NCBI GenBank assembly: GCA_017871115.1
Contig: JAFCIZ010000005.1
Location: forward strand, 2,402,501-2,466,500
DNA from: Cunninghamella blakesleeana
Taxonomy: Eukaryota > Mucoromycota > Mucoromycetes > Mucorales > Cunninghamellaceae
DNA: 64,000 nt
Direction: 5' to 3'
The translations under genes and the position numbers were made by a program. Shown here in pieces: positions 11,520 to 24,325 of the stretch. The first letter of the stretch is position 1. Each line of letters begins with the position of its first letter. The notes beneath the pieces are model-generated. The model did not search any database. It saw only the letters and a list, made by a program, of their open reading frames with translations, and was not told where the DNA came from.

Positions 11520-13525
11520 ACATGCAATTATATATTTATTCATTTTGCTCCTTGATGATCATTCATATTAAATAATTTTATATGTCTATAACTTCATTTG
11601 TAGGACTTTACCTAAATGGACTCCATTAAACCCTGGTAATTGGTGGGTACATACTCGTCTTGTTTATCTTCCTATGGGTTATATTTATGCTCTTCGGTTA
11701 TCCGCTCCGTTGACAGAATTTACCAAGTCTCTTCGTGATGAGCTATACGTTCAACCTTACGATACAATTGACTGGAACAAACAAAGAAATAATGTTGCAT
11801 CTGTTGATCTTTATACTCCTCATACTAAACTTATGGATGTCTTGAACTGTAAGTTACATCTTTATATTTAATTTATATTTAAGTATATAAGTAATAATAT
11901 TAATGTTAAAAATCACTTTCTTTGTTTATATTATATTTATCCCTATACCTAAAGATGCTGCTACTTATTATGAGCTAGTTCCTTACAAATATAATTGGTT
12001 AAGACAATACGCCATTAAAGAAACTCTTGAACAAATTAAAATGGAGGATGAAAATTCATTTTTCTTGGATATTGGACCTGTGAATAAGGTTTTGAATTGG
12101 TTGGTCGTTTATTACCATTATGGAAAGGACTCTAGAGAATTTAAACTTCATGTTGAACGTAATGCCGATTTTATGTGGATGGGTCCTGAAGGAATGATGA
12201 TGAATGGTACAAATGGCAGCCAACTTTGGGATGCCGCCTTCATTGCTCAAGCTTGTGCTGAAGCTCAATTAGCAGATGTGGAATTATATAAAGAAAACAT
12301 GATTAAAACTTTGGAATTTATTGATCTTACTCAGGTAATAATAAAATAAAATAAATTTAATATGTATATATATATTAAAAAAATTATCATTGCTAATTTA
12401 TTATATCTATTATCTCATTCATTTTATTATTTTTATTTTTATGTTTTATAATTTGTATTAATGTTATAGATTAAACGTAATCCTCCCAATATGGAACGTT
12501 CTTATCGACAATCAACTAAAGGAGCCTGGCCATTCAGTACCCGTGATCAAGGTTATACTGTATCCGATTGTACCGCTGAAGGATTAAAAACTGCTATTGT
12601 TTTACAACAAACCAAAGGATTGCCTCAATTGATTGGTGTAGACCGTTTACGTGATGCTGTAGATGTCCTTTTAACCATGCAAAACAAAGATAAAGGTTTC
12701 GCTTCTTATGAACCTATTAGAGGTCCTGGTTGGTTAGAGATGTTAAATCCTGCCGAAGTATTCAATAATATTATGACAGAATATAGTTATCCTGAATGTT
12801 CTACTGCCGTTTTAACTGGTTTATCTGCTTTCCGTAAAGTAGATCCTGAATATCGTAAAGATGAAATTGAAAAAACTTCTTCTTCTGTTTTGGAATACAT
12901 TAAAAATACTCAACGTCCTGATGGATCTTGGTATGGATCTTGGGGTATCTGTTTCACTTATGCTGCTTTATTTGCATTACAAAGTTTGGCAAGTATTGGT
13001 GAATACTATGAAAACAGGTAAATGATTGATTGTTTTTATTATTTTTTTAAAATAATAGAAAAATGGAAAAAAGAAAAAGAAAACAAACCATATTTTTTAT
13101 TCTTATTAGTTCATACTAAATTTGTCGTTTATTTTATTGGTTATTTTTTAAAAATGTAACGTAGTGAATATGCTCGTAGAGGATGTGATTTCTTATTATC
13201 TAAGCAAAAAGAAGATGGTGGATGGGGTGAAACTTATAAATCTTGTGAAGACCGCGTTTATAGTGATAATCCAACCTCCCAAGTAGTCAATACAGCATGG
13301 GCCGTCATGTCATTATTAGAAGCTAAATATCCTCATGAAGAACCTATTCGACGTGGTATTGAATTAATTATGAAACGACAACAAAAGAATGGTGAATGGT
13401 TACAAGAAAATATTGAAGGTGTATTCAATAAAAACTGTATGATTTCTTACCCTAATTATAAATTTGCCTTTTCAATCTGGGCTCTCGGAAAATATGTTCG
13501 TGCATATGGTGATAAAAAATTATTC

Positions 13526-13528
<3 letters not shown>
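10614..13528 (+). CDS. ERG7: Lanosterol synthase (oxidosqualene cyclase)
   Basis: Seven exons: 10614-10805, 10902-11020, 11114-11458, 11604-11848, 11955-12334, 12470-13017, 13165-13528. They sum to 2,193 bases, giving 730 residues, against about 731 in yeast Erg7. The protein cyclises 2,3-oxidosqualene to lanosterol, the first sterol of the ergosterol pathway, at the ER/lipid-droplet membrane. The catalytic DCTAE motif is present (Asp about residue 460). QW-type repeats are visible, such as [11 protein letters not shown] near the N-terminus, DGSWYGSWG and EDGGWGETY. The ATG at 10614 is chosen because the following MALKAETF continues into conserved sequence; an in-frame ATG six codons earlier is less likely. 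All introns are GT-AG. No damage is seen. Confidence 0.97.
11489..11518. repeat. Poly-A tract inside ERG7 intron 3
   Basis: An unbroken run of about 30 A in the intron between 11458 and 11604. Simple repeat, likely length-variable. Confidence 0.8.
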
Positions 13529-13576
<48 letters not shown>

Positions 13577-14340
13577 AACAATACCTAATTATTTATTAAT
13601 GATACTTATTTTAAAGTAGTAATTTTTTTATATATATCATATATCAATTTTTAATTCTAATAATTTTAATAAAGTTTAATATATTTTTTAAAAAAAAATT
13701 GAATGGGTTAGCAAACGAAAATGTTAATTTGGCATGATATATAATTTTTGACCATCCAATAGAAAAATAATAGCGGGTTTTTAAAATTTCTTCATACAAG
13801 TTAATATTTTCAAATTTCAAAATTGAATTTAGTTCCTTCTTTTTTTTTTCCTTTACTATTTGGTACGGTAACTTAATATATATATTAAACGTATAAGATG
13901 GATATTTAATAAGAATAAGAATAAAAGAATTCAATCAATTTAATACGATATTATGATGGATGGATGGATGGATGGATGGATCATTAACGATAATAATAAA
14001 AAGATGGATAAAGGTGAAATTTAAAACAGTTTAATTTTTTTTACTTACACTTTTTCTCTCTTCCTATTTTTTTTTTTTTGCTCTTTATATATATTATATT
14101 CCATTCAACTTATTTTTATCAATTCAACACAATACAACTATTTATATACATGTTCCATTTATTTAATTTAACGATATACATGTCAATGCTACTCTTTTTG
14201 ATTCAATACTGAATTTAAAATTCACATTAAATATAATTCACCCTATTATAAAATTATCTATTATTATTATTGCCATTATCAATCGATCAATTAATCAACA
14301 ATCAAATTGTTAATCAATAAATAAAAATAGTATATAAAAT
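13529..14340. other. Intergenic between ERG7 and uL2 gene
   Basis: Holds an (AT)n run directly after the ERG7 stop (about 13530-13572), a GGAT tetranucleotide array and the pyrimidine-rich promoter of the ribosomal protein gene (about 14040-14110). A 96-codon reverse ORF at 13644-13934 is Lys/Ile/Asn-rich with no recognisable domain and is not called. Confidence 0.55.
13955..13981. repeat. GATG/GGAT tetranucleotide microsatellite
   Basis: About six tandem copies of GGAT in the uL2 promoter side of the gap. Confidence 0.85.
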
Positions 14341-15377
14341 ATGGGTCGCGTTATCCGTGCTCAAAGAAAAGGTGCTGGTAGTATCTTCAAGGCTCATACT
14401 GTTGGTCGTAAAGGTGCCGCTAACTTACGTATCTTCGATTATGCTGAACGTCATGGTTATATTCGCGGTATTGTCAAAGAAATCGTACACGATCCTGGAC
14501 GAGGTGCTCCTCTTGCCAAGGTTGTTTTCCGTGATCCCTACAAGTAAGTTATAATATTTACATCTATAAATATATACATAACAATATATATAGAGATATA
14601 AAGGAATTAGTGAAAAATAAGCTGAAAAGGAAAATAAAAGTGATTTACACTTTTCAATATTATTTCGATAAATTCATTCATTTCTTTCGTAATTCTCATT
14701 TTAATATTGTTATTATTATTATTATTAGGTACAAGCTCCGTACTGAAACTTTCATTGCCACTGAAGGTATGTACACTGGTCAATTCATCTACTGTGGTAA
14801 AAAGGCTGCTTTGAACATCGGTAATGTTTTACCTTTATCCTCTGTTCCCGAAGGTACCGTTATCTGTAACGTTGAAGAACATGTTGGTGATCGTGGTGCT
14901 TTAGCTCGTACTTCCGGTAATTATGCTACTGTCATTGGTCATGGTGATGATGGTAAGACCCGTGTCCGTCTTCCTTCTGGTGCCAAGAAAATCATTCCTT
15001 CCACTGCCCGTGCTGCCATTGGTATCGTTGCTGGTGGTGGTCGTATTGACAAACCATTATTAAAGGCTGGTCGTGCTTATCACAAATACAAGGTCAAGCG
15101 TAACTCTTGGCCCAAGACTCGTGGTGTTGCTATGAATCCCGTTGACCATCCTCACGGTGGTGGTAACCATCAACACATTGGTCATGCTTCTACTATGGCT
15201 CGTGATTCATCTGCCGGTAAGTTGTATATACATTATGATATAATAGTACATGTATATATATATATTTTATAATTAATTTAATTTTTATATTTTTAATAAA
15301 CAATAGGTCAAAAGGTTGGTCTTATTGCTGCTCGTCGTACTGGTTTACTCCGTGGTACCAAGAAACTCAAGGAATAA
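14341..15377 (+). CDS. RPL2: 60S ribosomal protein L2/L8 (uL2)
   Basis: Three exons: 14341-14543, 14729-15216, 15307-15377. They sum to 762 bases, giving 253 residues, against 254 in yeast Rpl2. The N-terminus [11 protein letters not shown] and the segment [16 protein letters not shown] are diagnostic of uL2; the His in this loop lies near the peptidyl-transferase centre of the large subunit. The C-terminus ends in a basic [14 protein letters not shown] tail. Codon use is markedly biased to C/T-ending preferred codons compared with neighbours, as expected for a highly expressed gene. The first intron joins within a Lys codon (TAC AA/G TAC). Confidence 0.98.
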
Positions 15378-15755
15378 GTCTTTTGTTAGTTAATAATAAC
15401 CATTGTTTTAATAATTACAAAAATAATAAAAAAATACGACCTTCAGAAAAAACATTAAAAAATACAAGTTAAAAAGGATTATATGATATACATATATTCG
15501 TGTGTATGTATGTATATGATATTAAAATGGATGTATGATTTATTAATGTGCAATTAGCATAAAAAAATCTAAGAAAAAAAGAGCGAAACTAATATAATAA
15601 TACAACTATAATGAAATATATATTATATGAGACAAAGTGATCTATTAAAATTAGTGAAGGTTTATTATAATGCAAAAAATTAAAAATGGGGAATGTAATC
15701 AAAATAATAATACAAATTTGATGAAATGATATAATAAGGGCGATTTTTTTTACGC
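15378..15755. other. Convergent 3' flanks of uL2 and SET gene
   Basis: AT-rich, with AATAAA-like signals near 15423. No gene seen. Confidence 0.5.
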
Positions 15756-16719
15756 CTACTTGCGTTTTGAATGATTTTGTTCATGCATATCCATTCCACG
15801 ATTCGTCCAAAATGATTTTCCATATGTGACCAACTAAAAAGTTAAAATAAATTATAAAGGGCAATGAGTAAATAATATACTTGCGTATCTATTCTTTATA
15901 TGCATATATATATATATTCATCTATTCAATCATTTTGCTTACCAGCTCTTCCCCTTTTTTTATTTTCCTATTGCCAAGTACAAAAATTCCTACACGAATA
16001 CGCTGCGTTTGTTCATCCAAGTAATTAAGAAAACATACATTTGGACCTATAAAAAAATTAAAAACAATATGTAATTATAATAATAATAGTTAAAATTCAT
16101 TTTTTATTTTTATTTTTTTTTATTATATATATATATTTATATATTATTTACCTGATGCTACCCCACGAAAATCATTACAGAATCTCCCTTCATTACCATA
16201 CTTTTCAGCATCAATAGATAAATCAATACCATAACGTAATACATAATCTGATGTATCGCTATAAGTTTTATATTCCACTACACCTAAATAATCCAATATC
16301 AATTGCCTAGGTAATAATGTTTGTGCTGCTATTAAACCATATGCGCCACAGCAAGGATGAGATTTATCTGTAATTTTTTTGATTTTTATATTTTTTCGCT
16401 GCTCTTTAATACTTGGTGGATCAGCTAACCGAATATTTATATGTTCATTTTGAAAGTTAATAGTACGCCCTACAATATCTTTTTTTTCTTCTTCTAATTC
16501 TTTTTCCTTATCTACTATAGCGTCATTATTATTATTATTATTATCGTTTTCTTTATTATTTAATAAAGCCTGTTCTTGTTGCTTTAATTGCGCTAGATTG
16601 GGTTCAAATAATTGTTTTAATTCTTTTGGAACTTTAGGTGACCATACTAGTTTGTCAATATATTTAACTTCTTTTGTCCAGCCAGAAGGAGGCGGTACAG
16701 TTTTAACATCTTTATACAT
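15756..16719 (-). CDS. SET-domain protein, putative lysine methyltransferase
   Basis: Three exons in coding order: 16152-16719, 15943-16046, 15756-15833. They sum to 750 bases, giving 249 residues. The N-terminal third is a charged linker with a poly-Asn/Glu stretch (about residues 55-80). The SET domain covers about 95-235: GAYGLIAAQTLLPRQLILDYLG, the tyrosine-bearing SDYVLRYG, RFCNDFRGVASGPNVCF (position of the usual RFxNHxCxPN motif) and GEELVTYG with its late Tyr. The usual NH of the SAM-binding NHS motif appears as ND-FRG, seen in some divergent SET proteins. There is no post-SET Cys cluster. Substrate cannot be told from sequence. The spliced frame is continuous. Confidence 0.82.
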
Positions 16720-19700
16720 ATTTTATTGTTGGATACACGTATAATATAGAATATAATATAAGGTGTAAAAGAAGTGTTAAAAAATTGAACCTTATTTTTT
16801 TTTGAAAAAAAATTTCATTTAAAGAATAAAAGCAGTCAAAACATTTTGCATTAATTTTTCTTTATTTTTTTGATCATGTAATTATAGAAACTATTATATA
16901 CATATATTTGTTTTGCAAATATATAAATATATATAATATTATATAATTATTAATAATATTTTTTCTTCCAATATATTTTCTATTCTATATTTATATATAT
17001 ATGAATATATATACCTATCATTTCTTTGAAAAAAATGCGGATTGTAAAAAATGAACGGTTACTATAAGTGGTATTAAACCATTTATAGAACTCGATGGGT
17101 TATTTATTGGGATAATCAGAAACCAAAGGTTACCAAACTAATGAAAAATAGAAACCAACTACATTTTATTTTTGAAATATATGTACTGGTTTTTTTTTTT
17201 CGAAGAACTATATAGGTATGTATATAGACTAGAATAATCGATAAAACCATCTCCATTCCTCTCGCCTTTCTCCCCCCCCCTAAATATATATATATTGAAA
17301 CTAAATAAACTAAAATACTATTCTACCTATTTTACATACATAAATATAACTTTATAAATATTTGATCATGATTATGAATTTCTATAAATTTACTAAATCC
17401 GAATGATCAATATCGGCGGTTCAATTATATTTATTACTATTTTTTTTATATATGTGAACATTGTTTCAAAACACTTATATTGACTCCTCTACTTGGCAAA
17501 TATTATTTTTACTATTTGTTTTAAAAGTGATTACGAGTTGATTTTTATTTGTTTTGGTTTTTTTTTTTTTTTTTTTTTGAAAAACTTTTCATCCAAAATC
17601 TTTATTTTTTCAAAAATCAAATAACAATCGGCCTTTGTTTGTTGATCAAGATAATTTTTTTAAAATATTAAATATATATATAACTAGTGTCAATCACGTG
17701 TATTTTATTTGTTATTTTTATTTATTTTTATTAAATGCGATGGCGTCCAATAGTTATCAAAAAATATTAATAATTTTATTATAATTTTAAAAGATTTTTA
17801 GGAATGTTTGTAAAGTAAATTTTTTTAATATAGAACCAAAGGGATTACAGAGTTTTACCAAAAAGGAAGAGAACCAGGCCATTGACGATGGGATTTGGCA
17901 CAATCCCAATTCTTCAAATTACCTTCCCTCACACATGTTAATTTGTCCCCCCACACCTCCCGAATCTGATCTTTTCTCAAAGCTTTTTTTATATTTACCC
18001 CAATAATGAATTGTGTGCAATCAACATTAGCTTGTTCACTATAAGACTCTCTCTCGCGCAGAGGCAAAGAGAGAGAAAGAGTTTTTTTTAACCCCTTTTA
18101 TTTTTTTCAAAAAAGGTTAAATTTACCCAAAACCCAACCACCCAAAAGCCAGACCATCCCGATCACCAAAAATAAAAAATAACCTTTTTTATTGTCTAGT
18201 TTTTAAAACCTGGATACCTGGAAAAAACCAGTTCCAAAAAGGCCGCCCATCTAAAAAAAAACATCCCCCCAATCTATATATGACATATATACACACACAG
18301 CTAGAGAAAGACCGGAAGGAGAAAAGAGAAAGAAATAGGATTCAACCAAGAACCAATGACAATAAAGATTTGTATATATATGGAATCCTATATCTTCATT
18401 ATCTTAAGCAGAGAGATAAAGAAAGAATTTCTTTTTAAAAAAAAAATAAAAAAAATAAAAAATAAAAAAAAATCACCCAACTGATTTTATATAAAACCGG
18501 TTGTCAACAGAAGGGATCGTCCAATCAAGCGCGCTTCTAAACCACATCACACCAAAAAATAAAAAAATAAAAAATAAAAAAAAAATAAAAAAAAATAAAA
18601 AAAAAGTAAAAAAAAATAAAAAAAAAAAAGGAGAGGGAGAGAGAAGATGTGAGAGAAAGAAAGAGAAAAGGTTCCACCGGTTTTTTATATCTATATTTAA
18701 AAAAATGATGATGGTATTAAAACTCGAATGTTTTTATTATTATTATTGTTGTTGTTGTTATTTGTTGATAATAATAATGATTTTTTTTACCTTGTTAGGA
18801 AGTACGCACTTTGGATGTGTTGGTCTATTTAAACAACAGTTTTGACCCAGGATTCCACAATATCATTTCTCGTTTTTTTGACAAAGTTTCTATATATCAA
18901 TAAAAAATACATATATATGTTTTGTTCAGTATTTTAAAATAGTAATAATAATAAATAAATGTATACAAAGTCACTTATTTATTTATGACAAAAAAAAAAC
19001 CAAGTTATTATTGTGTTACGTACCCAATAAAAGGATCCTTATACGTAAAAGGCTTACAAATATAGAAAAATTAGAAAATAGTTGAAGAAAATCTTAAAAA
19101 AAAAGAAAAAAGAAAAAGAGAGAGAGAAGAGAAAGAAAGAAAGAAATAAAAAAAAAAACAAAAAAAAAGTAGAACTTATTGGCAAAAAGGCATTAAAAAT
19201 AAAGTTACACCGTTTTTTATTTTATTTTTTAATTCCAGACAATCAGCAATTAAAGTTCAGGTATACATTTGGTGCAAATGTTTAAAAAAATAGATACAAT
19301 AAATTCTTTTGACTAATAGATTATTATTATTATTATTTTACCAGAAACTAGGATAATCAACGATTTAATCAAGATTGTTTGCTTTTTTATTTTATTTTTT
19401 AAAAAAAAATAAATGATCAACATTAGTTTTAATAAATTATTTTACAGTCCTTTTTAAGTAAAGGAACACAAATGACTCCGGATGTGTCCTGATTTACAAA
19501 TTAAGGAAAAAAAAAAACTTGTTATATAATCATGTATTCTCTTTATTTTGGATTGTATAGTTTTGTTTTAGTGATAAATTTTATATAATTATGTTTACCC
19601 ATAAGCAGCTTTCAATATTTTTGTCAATCTTTTTTATCAAATTAAAAATTACCTAATAGTAATATGTATGTACGTAAATTACTGTTATTTTTTAGTAATA

Positions 19701-20440
19701 TGGCAATTCTCCCAGAATATTGGTTCGATGTATCTTTGACCTTCCGTATTATATCATATCGGCTAATTATTTAAACGCAAAGAGCGTTTTGTAAAATATA
19801 GTTTATATTTCTATAATTGTTATAGCCATATATTTTTAATTATTGATAAGAAAATTAGAAAAAAAAAGGAAAATTCTTTTTTTTTTTCTAGATCAAATGC
19901 TTTAAAAATGAGATAAAATATAAAATATAAAAGAAATTTTGGGGGATGAATTAAAAAAAAAAACTGTATTTACCAATGAATCTCCGTTCATATTAAACCT
20001 TTTTCTAATAAAGCAAGCCGAATACTGAATAAATTTAATATATTATTCTAACCTCACCAATTGATAATAGAGTTTTTTAGGTAGATCTCGATCTTGGTGA
20101 TGATATCGCTTGATTCAGTGAGGTTTCATTATTTGTTTTTATGCTCATTTCAGCTATATTTTTTTTTCCTCTTTGAACATATTGAATCCTTTTCAATTAT
20201 TTCGAGATAGTTTAGGTAAAATAGAATAATATATATATTTAACCAATTTTTTTTTTTGTATTTAAATATATATATTTAAGCAAGTAAATTGAATAGAAGC
20301 TAAATATATATTTTTCAATGTTTTTATTATTATTAATAAACTATGAATTAGGACAAAAAAAACTAAAAATTTAAAACTCAACTGATAAAAAAGTTTTTTT
20401 TTTTTTCGCTTTTTCTTTCCCGCTTCTCTATTTATATATA
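16720..20440. other. 3.7 kb gene-poor gap
   Basis: No supported gene. The sequence contains A/T homopolymers, purine-only runs (about 18590-18670 and 19090-19170), a C9 run near 17271-17279 and a less AT-rich block at about 17830-18360. A CACGTG E-box sits at about 17695. An 8-base inverted pair AACCTCAC/GTGAGGTT lies near 20051 and 20121. It probably includes the upstream regions of both flanking genes. Confidence 0.5.
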
Positions 20441-23221
20441 ATGTATACTTTTAAAATAAATCAGTGGAAAAGAATACTTATTAGACAGCAATGGCGAAGG
20501 ATAACACAAATGGCTCAACAAGATAAGCTTGAAAACTTAAGAAAAGCTATGGCTACTGCTTTACCAAAACCTGTTGATGTATTGTAAAATCTAGTTTATA
20601 TATTTATATGCAAAAAAACAGCTGCAACTATTTTTTTTAACTTGTATATATATATATAATTTTGTTGTTTTATTTGGCTATAATTCTGTATATATTATGT
20701 TTGGCTTATAAATTTCAAAAGTATTGTTCCTTCAGAAGATGCTCATCAGGTAATAATATAATTGTTATTAAAAAACAACGAAAAGGAAGCACGGGCTACA
20801 ATTTAAAAAACAATAATATATAATATAGAATAAATGGTATTTATTATAATATGGTTTTGTCATTTTTTTTATTTTTTATTTAGAGCGAATATACTGCTGA
20901 ATGTGATAATAGACGAGCTTGGATATCAGGATTCACTGGATCTGCTGGTAAGATAAAATATCAGTTATTCTTATTTTATTTTATTTTAAAAAAAATCGTG
21001 AAAATCAAAAGAAAATTATTAAACTTTGCATTAATTTTTTTTAATTATAGGTTGTGCTGTTATTACTAAATCAGAGGCAAAATTATTCACTGATGGAAGA
21101 TATTTTCTACAAGCATCTAAAGAACTTGATCCACAACAATGGGAATTAATGAAACAAGGTTTACCGGGTATTCCAACTTGGCAAGAATATGTTAAAGTAA
21201 TAATTATATTTAATATATTTACTTTTTTTAAAACGCAAATATATAATCATCTTTTAAACGCCTATATTTTTGTTTGTTTTTATTTTATTCTTTTAAAAAA
21301 AAGTCTTTTAAAAACGCTAAAATAGGGATTGACCCAACTGTAATTACTCTAGGTAATATATATATGTATATATAAATTAATGTATTTTTATTATAATTAT
21401 ATCTTTCTCGTCATCTCATATAATATGGTTTTATTTTTATTTTTATTTAGATGCTGCAAATCAATTAATGAAAGAGTTATCAAAAATGAATTCAACTCTG
21501 GTGTCAGTAAAAGAGAATTTGATAGATAAAATCCGAGGCGATGAACGCCCTCCTCGACCTACACAACCTATAAAACTTCATGATATTCAATATGCCGGAA
21601 AAACGCATAATACGAAAATAATCGATTTATTAGCTGACATTAATTCAAAAGGATGTGATGGTACAATCATTACATCTTTGGATGATATTGCTTGGTTACT
21701 TAACATACGTGGATCGGATATACATTGCTGTCCTGTGGTTTTTGCTTATTGCGTAGTAACAAATGATACAACTTTACTATATGTTAAAAATAACACAGAT
21801 CATTCTCGATTTTCTGAATCTCTTTTAGAACATTTATCTTTGGCCAATGTACAGGTTCGTGATTATGATTCTATATTATCTGACTTAGGGTCAATGAAAA
21901 ATAATGGCACGAAATGGTTTATTGATCCACAATCAACTAATCTTTCTATTACGGAATCTCTTGGTGTAAGTTTATATAGACTATAATAGAATAAATAAAA
22001 ATAAATATAATAAGAAGGCCATATCTTATTGAGCTATCCTTTTTATTGTTAATATTACTGTTCTTATATTTATTTTTTAAAAAACAGGATAACATTAGTT
22101 ATGGTACATCAATGATTCCTCTAGCAAAAGCAATTAAAAACCCAACTGAATTGGCAAGTTCAAAAAAGTGTCATGAAAGGGATGGGGCTGCCGTTTGTCA
22201 ACATTTTGCCTGGTTATCACATGAATTAGATCAGCATAAAACATTAAGAGAATATGATGCTGCTATCCATTTAGAAAATATGCGTCGACAGAATCCAGAA
22301 TATGTAGGGCTATCCTTTGAAACAATTGCTGCAACTGGCCCATCTGGAAGTATTATTCACTATCAACCTTCACCTACTGATTCAGCTATCATTGACCCTT
22401 ATAATATTTACTTGTGCGACTCTGGGGCACAATACATAGATGGTACAACGGACATTACTAGAACGTTTTTATTTCAAGGTACTCCTTCAGATTTTCAGAA
22501 AAGAGCATTTACTCGCGTTCTTCAATCCCATATTGCTTTGGATCGGGCGGTATTTCCGTATAAAACAACAGGTAAATATAAATATAGAGAAAAATAAATA
22601 CAAATGCATATTAGAAATATGATTATTTTTATTAATGCATATATATTTAGGTTATCATTTAGATGCAATTGGTAGACAACCTTTATGGCAAGATGGTCTT
22701 GATTTCAGGCATGGGTTTGGTCATGGTGTGGGCTCTTTCTTAAATGTTCATGAGGGTCCACAGGGTATAGGGCGTAGACCAGCCTATAATGATGTACCAT
22801 TGGAAGAAAATATGCTAGTAACTAATGGTTAGTTGCATTTTTATTTTATTTTATTTTTAAAATATATATATTAAAAAAAGACTATAAATACTAAAGAAAA
22901 AAAAAAAAACTTACATACTAATCAAATATGTATATAGAACCAGGATTTTATAAAGATGGTGAATTTGGCATTCGAATTGAAAATGTATTGTGCGTTAAAA
23001 AAGTAGAAACACCTTACCAATCAGAAGAAACCTTCCTTGGATTTGATCATTTAACATTTGTACCATTAGGAAAACGACTTTTAGATATAGATTTACTTTC
23101 TGATAAAGAGAAGAAGTGGATTAATACTTATCATCAACAATGTAGACATGTTTTAGAACCCCTTCTTCAAAATGATAGACAAACACTAATTTGGTTAGAC
23201 AACGAAACAAAAAATATTTAA
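20441..23221 (+). CDS. Xaa-Pro aminopeptidase P (M24B metallopeptidase)
   Basis: Nine exons: 20441-20583, 20722-20749, 20884-20947, 21051-21196, 21304-21352, 21451-21965, 22088-22571, 22651-22827, 22938-23221. They sum to 1,890 bases, giving 629 residues from the first ATG or 606 from the in-frame ATG at 20510. It removes N-terminal residues preceding proline. All five dinuclear metal ligands are visible: Asp426 (CDSG), Asp437 (TTD), His501 (GHGVG), Glu536 (NEPG) and Glu550 (RIEN). Their spacing of 11, 64, 35 and 14 matches human XPNPEP1 (11, 63, 34, 14). The N-terminal creatinase-like domain is complete. The first 23 residues are basic and lack acidic residues, which suggests a mitochondrial presequence; the internal ATG would give a cytosolic form. 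Exon 2 is only 28 bases. Confidence 0.95.
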
Positions 23222-24325
23222 AAAACAAATAAATAAATGAAAAAGATAAAACCATGTATACATTGGTTGTTTTTATTTTATTTTATTTTATATTATTTTT
23301 TTGATCACGCATTTGAAAATGAATGCGATGAAGGAAAATAATAAAAGATGTAGTCCAAGATACTTTAATTTTTGTATTATATTTATACAAAAAAGTTTTA
23401 TTTTTAATTAAGGGCAATTCTAATAAAAAGACGGATCAATAATGCAATTATTGTAAAAGTAATTATGATAATAAAATAAGAAAGTAAAGATAAGAACAAG
23501 GATAAAATATTAAAAAATGATATAAAAGTATCAAACAGATTAAAAATAACACTAAACTTTTTTCTTTCACCAACCTTTAAAGGATAGCTTCGATGTCTAA
23601 ATAATCTATGAAAGGGTAAATTTATATTAGTTAATAATCCATTTACAGTTTTGCCACTCGTACCAGTCTCTTTATGTAAAATATAATATAATATAAATAG
23701 AATGAATTTTCTAAAATGCATTAACCAATTTAAAATTTATAAAAGGACGAAAATCTAAATTTAAACCCAGCCTTTTTTTTTTTTTTCGCCTTTGTATTGA
23801 AATCCTTAAAAAGATCCAAATTACGAGGATTTATAAGGATTAACTGGATAGTTTGACTTATTAACAAACCAAAATAAAGATTAATATTATAGATTAAATA
23901 ATAAAAAGTTTCGTTTATCGAAAAATTAATAAATATGTTCAAAATGTTAGAAAAATTGTATATTCGAAAGAGCCCGTTTTTTTATTAGAGTTAAAATTTA
24001 TGAAGATTTTTATATATGAGCTGAATTTGGAAAATGGTTGAACATAAAAAATAACTTTTTGGTTTTTTTGTATTTTTCAAACCCAACACACCTTCACGAA
24101 TAATTTCTGGAAAAAGTGTATATGCAACTATTACATTCATTATTATTATTATTTTTTTATTTTATTTTACGTACTGTAATTAGGTACATTAAATTTTATA
24201 AACATTACTTTTTTTTATACATTTTATTTTTATTTTATTACTATAGAAACATTATTTATTATAAATACAATTAATAAAATATTTTTTCTTTGCTTTTTTT
24301 TTGTTTATTAACGATTAACAACAAA
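23222..24325. other. Intergenic gap with one doubtful reverse ORF
   Basis: Between the aminopeptidase stop and the CoA-transferase 3' end. Apart from the reverse ORF at 23404-23721 listed separately, nothing is recognised. Confidence 0.45.
23404..23721 (-). CDS. Doubtful small membrane protein
   Basis: Intronless ORF of 105 codons. The middle (about residues 20-60) is mixed polar and basic with a plausible coding texture (GTSGKTVNGLL, RHRSYPLKVGERKKF). The last 40 residues are strongly hydrophobic and could form one long or two short membrane segments. I recognise no family. AT-rich DNA readily yields such Phe/Ile-rich frames, so this may be chance. Confidence 0.3.
   Translation of the reverse strand: MHFRKFILFILYYILHKETGTSGKTVNGLLTNINLPFHRLFRHRSYPLKVGERKKFSVIFNLFDTFISFFNILSLFLSLLSYFIIIITFTIIALLIRLFIRIALN

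Noticed and set aside
17855..18067. Reverse ORF of 70 codons with more balanced composition
   Set aside because: No similarity to a family that I recognise and no extension by splicing; kept only as part of the unusual gap.
18501..19285. Two Lys-rich ORFs
   Set aside because: Made almost wholly of A-rich simple sequence; no domain, no splice context.
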